Source: Tritrichomonas musculus
Taxonomy: Eukaryota; Parabasalia; Tritrichomonadida; Tritrichomonadidae
Direction: 5' to 3'
NCBI GenBank assembly: GCA_039105265.1
Contig: JAPFFF010000043.1
Coordinates: 620,001-684,000, forward strand
DNA: 64,000 bases
Position 1 is the stretch's first letter. Each line of letters opens with the position of its first letter. A program made the translations under genes and the position numbers. Under the pieces are notes generated by a model. It was not told the DNA's origin, ran no database searches, and worked only from the letters and a program-made list of their open reading frames with translations. Below are positions 1 to 8,491 of this stretch, one piece after another.

Positions 1-735
1 ATAATCTTCGTTTGAATTATTATCGTAGTTGTGAGGATTGTATGTTGATTGAGTATTTTAAATTGTTTTATATCTGCATCTTCCGTTTGAACTTGATAAA
101 TATCATCATTATTTAAATCAATTTCATCTACTTCGTTTTTTGTTGGAAGACATGTTTTAAGAGCATCTTTGAATTCATTTGTAATTTGAGATGAGTTTGG
201 AAATTCAATTTCAAATTTGATATACAAATCACCTTTTTCAAATTGATTTCCTCGTTTTGGCATTCCTTCATGTTGTATAACTTTAACAGAATGAGGTGTG
301 ATGATTTGATTTGGTTCTGAAGAAACAACAATTTTCCTTCCATTACGATGATCAAAAGTAAATTGAAAACCAAGTAAAGCTCCACTTAATGTTATCTTCT
401 TGATCATCATTAAATTATCATGATTTCGAATGAATTGATTATTTTTCATTAAATTTAAAATAACTATTAAATCTCCTGTTTCTGCAATTGGTGCTTCATC
501 TGAAAATCCTAAAAATATGATAGGATCTCCATCTTCCATTCCTGGTTCAATATGAACAGTGATTTATGTCCATCATAATGTTTACATTTATCTTCCTCTT
601 TGATAATCTCACCTGTGCCTTTGCATCTAGAACACATGACGACTTGTCTTTGAATCATAAATCCAATATCACGTTATTTTGCAGGAGCTTGTATTCGGCA
701 AAGTGCAATTTTCAAAGATTGAAACTTAGTTTTTT
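1..735 (-). pseudogene. Broken type I DnaJ (Hsp40) co-chaperone, C-terminal part
   Basis: Read on the minus strand, 557 down to 1 encodes the C-terminal substrate-binding part of a DnaJ protein: a segment starting VHIEPGMEDGDPIIF, then GEL-like core and the hallmark HEGMPKRGNQFEKGDLYIKF. Upstream, near 637, another frame holds a zinc-finger motif CSRCKGTG. In intact type I DnaJ proteins these belong to one frame, so a small deletion or frameshift lies near 555-565. A stop codon (TAA, minus strand 676-674) interrupts the zinc-finger frame, and nothing resembling a J domain is found upstream to 2,000. The last ~20 codons before the window edge look more DnaJ-like in a neighbouring frame (Asn/Asp/Tyr-rich). 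DnaJ proteins stimulate Hsp70 ATPase and deliver unfolded clients. The copy looks dead. The family call is firm; loss of function is inferred. Confidence 0.8.
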
Positions 736-2156
736 TTTTCAAATTAAATTAAAATAGTGAATGATTGGCCAAATGATTAAATATTGATCACTATTGTTTT
801 TTTTTTTTTTTTTTTGATTAACAACTTTTTCAAAGATTGAAATTAAACTAAGTTTTTTAATTTGAAAAATCGGTTTTACCATCGATCCACTTTTTGAAGG
901 AAACTTTCTCTCAATTTTAATAAAAATATTGAGAGAAGTATTCAATTTTTGAATATATTCAAAAAACTTTTCATCAAAAAGTTGATATCGTCATCTTTTC
1001 AAAAAGTTCTGGATACGTTAATTAGTATATTGCTCTGTATTTTTATAAAGAAGATGACGAAGATCATAAACAGAATTAAATGAGATACGGAATTACAAGA
1101 AGACGGGGCACAGAAACAAAAGAAGACTAGATACAGATTCAGATGAAGATGAGGTACAGATTAAGATGAAGATGAGGTACAGATTAAGATGAAGATGAGG
1201 TACAGATTCAGAAGAATACAAGATACAGATTCAGAAGAATAAAAGATACTGATTCAGATGAAGACGAAGTATAAATGGCTCGCAACAGAAAAAAATGCTT
1301 AATTTATTAATTTTTCTTTTTTTTTATAAACTTTTTCTCTTTTTACTTAGAATTTATATTTTTATTCATTTTTTTCTTGACTTTGTTACCTAGAGATTGA
1401 AATCGTAATATGATGATTTATATATATCTTTTTCATAAAATGTTTTTACGTTTTTATTTATTATTTGCGTTATATTTATATAATTTCTGTTTTTCTTTAT
1501 ACTAATATCTTTTTTTATGAAGATATTTTAATTTTAATTTGAACTTTTTCAATGAAAAAAATTTGAATGAAAAAAAAAAACATCTCAATAATTCTTAGGA
1601 TTTAAATTTTTGTACTTAACATATCCACTTTTTGAGAATATAAACTATTCAAAAAGTAGATTGATGGAAAATCCGATTGCCCTTTTAATTTTCACATTTC
1701 ATTCAATTTAAAATGATAATATCTTATTAAATAAACATTTATATTATTTATTTTTGATTTATTAGTTATATATTTTATTATATAAATTATATTTATAATA
1801 AAATTAATTTTGTGATATTTTTTTAATTGAGATATATCGAAAATAATCCTATTGGACGTGAAAATTTCCGAATTGAGTTTATATCTTAGTGAAAAATTGG
1901 CCTTTTTGGTTAATTTTAATTTCTTTATTTATAAAAATTTTTTTTATTAATATCGTACAAAAAAATATACTTAAAGAGTAACTAAGATAAAAACAAATAT
2001 TAATATTAAATATATAAAATAATAATAAATATTGAAATTAATTTTTTTATTTTTATTATTCCATTTTTGATGTTTTATTAATATCGCATATTGAGAATAT
2101 TCTCAAAATTGAATTCCATTTTAAAACGACTTTATTTTTTTATTCAACTATTTAAA
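736..2156. other. Intergenic DNA with a 23-bp minisatellite
   Basis: No gene is seen. The stretch is AT-rich with a poly-T run near 799-817 and the minisatellite annotated separately at 1,118-1,270. The rest is simple AT-rich sequence up to the kinase gene. A weak initiator-like TTCAACTATT lies just before the kinase ATG but does not match the TCA-pyrimidine-W-W consensus. Confidence 0.6.
1118..1270. repeat. 23-bp minisatellite (GATGAAGATGAGGTACAGAT core)
   Basis: Three near-perfect units begin at 1,141, 1,164 and 1,187, period 23 bp. They are followed by degenerate units with GAAGAATA(C/A)AAGATACAGATTCA and flanked by poorer copies. The unit is purine-rich on the plus strand. It lies in DNA with no gene between the DnaJ relic and the kinase gene. 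Confidence 0.8.
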
Positions 2157-4889
2157 ATGGAAGAGCAAAATATCCTAGATCAATATTTACAGCTAGAATC
2201 AATAGGATCTGGCGCTTTTGGTCAAGTATATAAAGTCAAGGATAAAAAAACTGGTGCGATATATGCAGCCAAAATATCACAGACTTCTGTTGATGAATAT
2301 GAAAATACCAAATCAACAATACGAAGCATAGTACGAGAAGTCAACATTATGTCCAAACTCAATCACCCAGCTATTGTTAAATTTATTGGATTCAGCCACA
2401 CCGATTTCGAAGGAGAACGCAAACCTGTTATAATTACAGAATTTGTTGCTAAAGGTTCATTAGGTGAAATCATCAAAAAAGAAATGAGATCAGATTCAGA
2501 TCCATTATGGAATGAAACACAAAAGCTCATAACAATCTACGGAATAGCATCAGCAATGGCCTTTCTACATTCCCATAAAATTATTCACAGAGACCTCAAG
2601 CCAGACAACATTTTAATGGATGAAAATTTATATCCAAAAGTAACCGATTTTGGTCTCTCAAAAATATACCATCAAAACTTTGATAGCATGACACTTCAGT
2701 CAACGATAGGCCTAAAAGGTACGTTAATTTATTCAGCTCCAGAAATTTTGATGGACTGCGAGTACACATATGCAGGAGACGTTTATGCATTTGCTTTCAT
2801 TGCTTACGAAGTCTTTTATGTCAAAACTCCATTTAAAGGCCAAAATTTTGATACATTAATGGCCAAAATATGCAACAGAAAAAGACCAGAATTTGATTCC
2901 TCTGTTCCTGATTGTTACAAAGATCTTATTGAAAGATGTTGGGCTCAAGACCCAAAAGACAGGCCCACTTTTTCAGAGATTGTAGAAGAATTGAAAACAA
3001 ATTCTGACTTTATAACCGGTACAATGGATGAAGGAGACTTTATTACATATGTTGATTATATCGAAGACTGTGAAATTTCATTTAATGAAGGGAGAAAGAT
3101 CCTTTCTTATGATGAATTTGTTAAAAAACAAGGAAAAAAAGTTGACGAAAAAAGTGAAGTGACCGGTGATGTTAATCAACTTTTTGAAAGCTATGAGAAA
3201 TATTTCAATGGAACAAATGTTCCAGTCAATAAAAAGGAGGCTGCTCGCTTTTGCAAGGCTGCTGCAGATAAAGGACACGTCAAAGCAATGAAGTTGTACG
3301 CAGCAATGCTGATGAAAGGTGATGGTGTTCAAGTTGACAAGAAAGAAGCAGCTCGTTATTTCAAGGCAGCTGCTGATAAAGGAGACACTGACAGTATGTA
3401 CAACTATGGATTGATGCTTAAAAAAGGTGATGGTATCGCATCAGATAAGAAAGAGTCAGCCAAGTACATCAAGAACTCAGCAGAAAAAGGAAATCTTGAA
3501 GCAATGAATGCATATGCACTCATGCTTCTAAAAGGAGTCGGTGTCACTAGTGACAAGAAAGAAGCTGCAAAATATTACAAAGAAGCAGCTGATAAAGGTC
3601 ACGTTAGATCAATGATGAATTACGCCAAAATGCTTTCCAAAGGAAATGGAATTGAAATCGATAAAAATCAAGCATTGAAATATTACAAAATGGCAGCTAA
3701 AAGTGGAGATGCTGAAGGAATGACCGAATATGCAACAATACTAAATAATGGAGATGGTGTTGCTGTTGATAAGAAGAATGCAGCAAAATACTTCAAGAAG
3801 GCAGCTGAAAATGGAAACATTCAATCGATGTCAACATATGGAAAGATGCTTCTGAAAGGAGATGGAATCAAGATGAACCTGAAAAATGCTTTGAAAAACA
3901 TAAAGAAAGCAGTTGAAAAAGGTGATGCTAATGCACTAAATACTTACGGTTATATGCTTTACAACGGTTTTGGAGTTACTCAGGATAAGAAAGAAGCAGC
4001 CAACTATTTCAAGATGTCTGCTGATAAAGGAGATACAAATGCGATGTTTAATTATGCACTCATGCTTGATAAAGGAAAAGATATCCCTGTCGATAAGAGA
4101 GAAGCAGCCCAATATTACAAATTGGCCATTGAAAAAGGAAATTTCACATCTCTGGTCAATTATGGCTTTCTTTTGTACAAAGGAGAAGGTATAACATGCA
4201 GCAAAAAAGAAGCAGCCAAATACTTCAAGATGTCAGCTGAAAAAGGTGATAATATTGGAGCTATTAATTATGCCATTATGCTTTTCAATGGTGATGGTGT
4301 TAATGAAGACAAGAAAAAAGCTGCAAAATATCTCAAAAATGCAGCAAATAATGGAAACATTGAAGCAATGAACTTATATGCAAAGATGCTTGAAGAAGGT
4401 AATGGAATCAAAAAGAACAAAGAAGAAGCAATGAAATACTACAAAAAAGCTGCTGATGAAGGAGATGGTCTTGATATTTTCAATTATGCAATGAAACTTA
4501 CAAATAAGAATGAATCAATCAAGTATTTGTTGTCAGCAATTGATCATGGAAATACAATGGCTATGAATAACTACGCAATTTTGCTTCTGACTGGTGATGG
4601 CGTTCGTGTTAATAAGAAAGAAGCATCAAAGTACTTTAAGATGTCGGCTGATCTAGGAAACTCAACTGGTATGAAAAATTATGCAATAATGCTCTTCAAT
4701 GGAGACGGTGTTAGAGAAGATAAAGAAGAAGCAGCAAGATATTTCAAAATGGCAGCTGACTGGGGAAATGAAGCATGCATGATTAACTATGCAATGATGA
4801 AGTATAAAGGTGATGGAGTTTCTGTTGATAAGATAGAAGCAGCCAAATATTTCAAAATGGCTGAAGATTTCAAAAAAGCAGGGAAATAA
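2157..4889 (+). CDS. TKL-like protein kinase with C-terminal Sel1 repeats
   Basis: The 910-residue protein starts at the first ATG (2,157); the open frame upstream to 2,091 has no ATG. Residues ~13-290 are a complete kinase domain: glycine loop GSGAFGQV (17-24), ATP-anchoring lysine in AAKI (Lys39), catalytic HRDLKPDN (Asp146), DFG (164-166), APE (194-196) and the TKL-like end RCWAQDPKDRPTF. All catalytic residues are present, so it should be an active Ser/Thr kinase. From ~340 to the end run about 15 Sel1-type repeats of 36 residues (consensus EAAKYFKxAADKGxxxxMxxYAxMLxxGDGVxxDKK), which form an alpha solenoid for protein binding. One repeat near residue 760 is short. The kinase-plus-Sel1 layout is common in trichomonads. 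The substrate is unknown. The Sel1 array probably selects partners. Confidence 0.93.
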   Translation: MEEQNILDQYLQLESIGSGAFGQVYKVKDKKTGAIYAAKISQTSVDEYENTKSTIRSIVREVNIMSKLNHPAIVKFIGFSHTDFEGERKPVIITEFVAKGSLGEIIKKEMRSDSDPLWNETQKLITIYGIASAMAFLHSHKIIHRDLKPDNILMDENLYPKVTDFGLSKIYHQNFDSMTLQSTIGLKGTLIYSAPEILMDCEYTYAGDVYAFAFIAYEVFYVKTPFKGQNFDTLMAKICNRKRPEFDSSVPDCYKDLIERCWAQDPKDRPTFSEIVEELKTNSDFITGTMDEGDFITYVDYIEDCEISFNEGRKILSYDEFVKKQGKKVDEKSEVTGDVNQLFESYEKYFNGTNVPVNKKEAARFCKAAADKGHVKAMKLYAAMLMKGDGVQVDKKEAARYFKAAADKGDTDSMYNYGLMLKKGDGIASDKKESAKYIKNSAEKGNLEAMNAYALMLLKGVGVTSDKKEAAKYYKEAADKGHVRSMMNYAKMLSKGNGIEIDKNQALKYYKMAAKSGDAEGMTEYATILNNGDGVAVDKKNAAKYFKKAAENGNIQSMSTYGKMLLKGDGIKMNLKNALKNIKKAVEKGDANALNTYGYMLYNGFGVTQDKKEAANYFKMSADKGDTNAMFNYALMLDKGKDIPVDKREAAQYYKLAIEKGNFTSLVNYGFLLYKGEGITCSKKEAAKYFKMSAEKGDNIGAINYAIMLFNGDGVNEDKKKAAKYLKNAANNGNIEAMNLYAKMLEEGNGIKKNKEEAMKYYKKAADEGDGLDIFNYAMKLTNKNESIKYLLSAIDHGNTMAMNNYAILLLTGDGVRVNKKEASKYFKMSADLGNSTGMKNYAIMLFNGDGVREDKEEAARYFKMAADWGNEACMINYAMMKYKGDGVSVDKIEAAKYFKMAEDFKKAGK

Positions 4890-5084
4890 AAAAAATATTA
4901 AAATTTTTAAATATATTTATCTTTTTTTTTTTTTTTTACCGAAAATATAATAAAATTGTTTTAGTAAACATTATTTTATTTTTCATTTAGAATATAATAT
5001 ATTCACAACAAAATCATTTATTGGATAATTAATACGTTGTACACATATATTTTTAATTTTTTTTCTTTTTATGCAATTTTTCTA
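4890..5084. other. 3' flank of the kinase gene
   Basis: AT-rich spacer with a poly-T tract at 4,923-4,937 directly after the kinase stop. No gene seen. It ends at the inverted-repeat element that starts at 5,085. Confidence 0.5.
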
Positions 5085-5886
5085 GAGTAATTATAAAAAC
5101 CTTATACTTCTCTCAATTTAACCTTATACTAATTGATACGATTTTCAAAAAATTAAGAAAATATATTCAATTTTTTTGATAATAATTGAAATTTTCTATT
5201 ATTAGTTAAATATTAAATTGAATAGATTGACGATATTTTCTAATAAAATTTGAATAAAAAAAGAGCGTTTATTATTGTTTTTTATAGAAATCAAATAAGA
5301 TCTCTCTCAGATATACAGGATTTTAAAAGGTTGGAAGCACAAATAAGTCAATATAATGGTACAATATGATATAGTTGATGCATTGTTCAGTAATATTGAA
5401 GAATCTTAACATGTTTTGAAATCAAAAATGTTCTTAAAACTAATTTTTCCACAAAACAGAAGAAAAATAAAACACTCTTTGTACCATTTGGATGACTTAA
5501 TACCTAATTGATGGCAAAAATCTTTTTCATAGTCAACATATTTTTGCAATATGCAAAATGTAGAAATATTTTGCAGCAATTTCTTAATAAAAATTAATCT
5601 TATCTGAAAATCATCTTGAATTATTATTATTATCTTTTTTTTAAAATCTAATATTTCCATTTACAAAAAAAAAAAAAAATATTAAAATCATTAAAAAATT
5701 TGGTAATTCTAAGTTATATATATATGAATAAATTTTTCCTGATTTAAAACCATTAATCAAAATTTTTAACAAGATATATTTATGCTATATATTTACTAAT
5801 ATAAATGAACTTTTTGAAAACAATTGAGAGCTCTCTCAAGAAGTATAAGGTTTTTTCTGAAGATTTAAAGGTTTATAGAATTACTC
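5085..5886. mobile_element. 802-bp TA-flanked inverted-repeat element (mariner-type MITE)
   Basis: The left end reads GAGTAATTATAAAAACCTTA and the right end is its imperfect inverse (AAGTATAAGGTTTTTTC ... AATTACTC), each flanked by TA (5,083-5,084 and 5,887-5,888). A TA duplication is typical of Tc1/mariner elements. A second, truncated copy of the left ~120 bp lies at 10,932-11,053 with the same TA and GAGTAATT start. An 84-codon ATG-started ORF (5,406-5,660, minus) lies inside. It resembles nothing I know and may be chance. The right edge forms the stop codon of the neighbouring VIT-VWA gene. Confidence 0.7.
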
Positions 5887-8273
5887 TATAATAATGATTC
5901 AATTTTTGAAATAACTTTTTCAATATCAATTTGGTCACCTAATATTTTCTTCAGCCATGTCAAAGCTTTTGCTTCAATTAAAACCCATGAATTCTTTTTA
6001 TTTTCATATTTAACTCTTAGTGTAGCAACTGCGATAATTGTAGCAATGCATTTAATTTCAATATCTTTATCATTAATTTTAATCTCGTCGATATGATCAA
6101 TTTTAATTCCAGCTAAACTCTGCACTTTTTCCAAGTTTTCCCAATAACCATCAGCTTTCTGGAATCTTGTAAGCAAAATCAACATATTATCATCATTGTT
6201 ATTATTATTATTATTGTCATTGTCATTAACTGGGCTTGAACTATAAGGTTCCAATTCCTCTTTGTATGTCTCATTACAAGGTGGTGGTGCTGGTTCTGGA
6301 TCATTTTTGCTTCCGAAAATTGCGTCATAAATAGTTCTAAAGAATCCTCGTATCGGCCTCGACTTTTTGAATCCAACTTTGCAAGCGTCAGAATTGACAG
6401 CACTGAATGAACTATTAGCACTGGTTATTCTCTGTCTGTCTTGATCTAAAAGTGCGAGCATTGAATCTTGGCCGGCAGCAATTGCCTGATTCAGGTGATT
6501 AATGGCATTGTCAAATCTGCCAGGATTGTGAGTTTCCGATATGCCAACGAATCCTGTGTACTTGCATAAGACTCCGCTTGAGATGCTCAGTTCGACTGCC
6601 TTAGAGATGTCTTCATTAGAGAGATCAGCCATTCTTTCGTATCTTCGAAGTTGATTGAATGCAAATAATGGCAAAATGCATTTGCCGATGTTTTGGCCTC
6701 CTGAACAACCGCTCTGGTCCTCTTCAACTTCAGGAAGAGAAGAGATGTCTTCAATTGGAATTTCAATTGACTGTTTTCCATAGGTGCCTGTTACGAGAAT
6801 CCCTTTATTGAATGCATTTTCATCGTCTTTTGAATCCCTCTTCCGCCGAAGATAGATGACCGATGACCCGCTCGGATTTATCGGCCTGATTGGGAAAGGT
6901 GAAACCTCGAATTTGTCGTCGTTTTCAACGTGGATTTCAACCGATGTGACTTCTGTTTGAAACGACGATTGAAGCTGCGGAATGACTTTATCACTAATAG
7001 AGTCGCCTTCTTGAACGAAGTCGCTTTTTCCGTTCGATTCTTCAGCGATTCCTTCAACAAGACCTGCATCACAACCTCTGCCAATGCCGATGCTGAAGCA
7101 CCGATTGTTCTTCGAGTTGCACGAAACAAGATTGAGAACTTGTCCAGCATTAAATACTTCTCCATCTGTCATCACAAATATCTGCCGTTGTCCGTGCTTG
7201 TTGGCCTCTTTGAAGATGTCGTTGAGAGGATTGAAAATGTCAGTTCCGCCGAGATCTGCTTCCAATTTCTGAGCAAATTTAACCGCTTTTTCGGCGGTTT
7301 TATCGTTGTAGGCAACTGACTCTTTAAAGAGCTTCTCATAATGGCTTCCAAATCGAACAACATTGAAGAATGAATTGGGAACAAGCGATTTTATGAAGAA
7401 TTCAAGACACTCTGAAGCTTTTTGAATTGAACTGCCATACATGGAGCCGCTGCAGTCAACAACAAAAATAAATTCGGAATTGACTTCGTCGGTTTTTGGA
7501 AGGTTCGGCGTTATAGTTATGGCACAACCGTCAAAATTGACTTGGTTTGTTTGAGTGAGAAATGCTGAACTTTTTATTTGCTCTTTCGTTTCAATTGTAA
7601 TGATGATAGATTTCTCGTTATCGTTGTTTTCAATTCGGTCTTCAATTGAGAACATTTTGGTTGTATCGTCAAAGTTGTAGTTTCTGACATTACTGGTCAA
7701 TTTTGAAACTTTTTCTATGTCGCATTGGAGTTTGAATGAAAAATTGGACGAAATTGAATCTAGACAGTTTTTGGATCCGGATGGTGTATAAACATCAATT
7801 GGAAATTTGATGTAAAACGTTTTTTCCGTCGTAAGTTGTCCGCTAAAAGCAATCTTCAAAATTACTTTACATGATATATTTGGTTGAACATTACCAAGCT
7901 TGAATAGAGTTAAGCTATCATTAATATTTGATCCAAAAATGGCTGTATGGCCTGTTTCAACGGCTTCTTCGTATGTCTTTTGTGCTTCGATTTTTGACTT
8001 TATTTGGGGTTTGATAATTTCATCTCCAATAATAAAAGTGGTGTCATATATGCAAATTTTAAGATCATTGGGGAACATATAACTGACTTCTTTTGCTTCT
8101 TTTTCATGATGAATAAATGATTGTATAATTTCAAAGTTGACAAGTAGTCCTCGTTGAAATCCATTAATTTGTACTGATTCTATCTCCATGCATCGCTGAT
8201 TATCATTATTCAATATGCAGCATGTTCCATATGTCATTGTAAATAAACTGAGTTTAAAAAACTTTACCTCCAT
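5886..8273 (-). CDS. VIT and von Willebrand factor A domain protein
   Basis: The protein has 795 residues; Met1 is at 8,273, and Met13 (8,237) is an alternative start that fits the family's usual MT(Y/F)GTC opening better. Residues ~20-150 are a VIT domain (GFQRGLLVNFEI, EVSYMFPNDLKICIYDTTF). Residues ~267-440 are a VWA domain with an intact MIDAS: DCSGS at 273-277, a later GGTD threonine and TDGE aspartate, so metal-dependent ligand binding is expected. A low-complexity Asp/Asn stretch (~690) precedes a C-terminal module (FQKADGYWENLEK ... WVLIEAKALTWLKKIL) like the ends of VWA5A/PARP4-type proteins. It has no clear signal peptide, so it is probably intracellular. The stop codon TAG is made from the TA target site plus the first base of the adjacent element, so the last residues may have been altered. 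VIT-VWA proteins are a large family in trichomonads, but their role there is not established. Confidence 0.9.
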   Translation of the reverse strand: MEVKFFKLSLFTMTYGTCCILNNDNQRCMEIESVQINGFQRGLLVNFEIIQSFIHHEKEAKEVSYMFPNDLKICIYDTTFIIGDEIIKPQIKSKIEAQKTYEEAVETGHTAIFGSNINDSLTLFKLGNVQPNISCKVILKIAFSGQLTTEKTFYIKFPIDVYTPSGSKNCLDSISSNFSFKLQCDIEKVSKLTSNVRNYNFDDTTKMFSIEDRIENNDNEKSIIITIETKEQIKSSAFLTQTNQVNFDGCAITITPNLPKTDEVNSEFIFVVDCSGSMYGSSIQKASECLEFFIKSLVPNSFFNVVRFGSHYEKLFKESVAYNDKTAEKAVKFAQKLEADLGGTDIFNPLNDIFKEANKHGQRQIFVMTDGEVFNAGQVLNLVSCNSKNNRCFSIGIGRGCDAGLVEGIAEESNGKSDFVQEGDSISDKVIPQLQSSFQTEVTSVEIHVENDDKFEVSPFPIRPINPSGSSVIYLRRKRDSKDDENAFNKGILVTGTYGKQSIEIPIEDISSLPEVEEDQSGCSGGQNIGKCILPLFAFNQLRRYERMADLSNEDISKAVELSISSGVLCKYTGFVGISETHNPGRFDNAINHLNQAIAAGQDSMLALLDQDRQRITSANSSFSAVNSDACKVGFKKSRPIRGFFRTIYDAIFGSKNDPEPAPPPCNETYKEELEPYSSSPVNDNDNNNNNNNDDNMLILLTRFQKADGYWENLEKVQSLAGIKIDHIDEIKINDKDIEIKCIATIIAVATLRVKYENKKNSWVLIEAKALTWLKKILGDQIDIEKVISKIESLL

Positions 8274-8491
8274 TTCAAATTTTAAATCATTTTATCTTTT
8301 TTATCAAACATTTTAATTGCATTATTCTTCATTAATAATATATTAAATAATTATCATAATATTAATTAAATTTTAAAAAATGAATTTATATTTAAAATAT
8401 AAAGATATGATTATTTTAAATTGAGAATGACGCAAATTCATGTCTTTTTCAAAAAAACTAAAAAGCAAAGGAAGAAATATATTATACATTA

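Noticed and set aside
128-385. 85-codon minus-strand ORF
   Set aside because: It lies out of frame over the clearly conserved DnaJ C-terminal reading.
2091-2156. 22-residue N-terminal extension of the kinase
   Set aside because: The extension opens with TTG; the first ATG is at 2,157 directly before the kinase domain.
6179-7384. Several ORFs antisense or out of frame within the VIT-VWA gene
   Set aside because: Shadows of the conserved VIT-VWA frame with no domain of their own.
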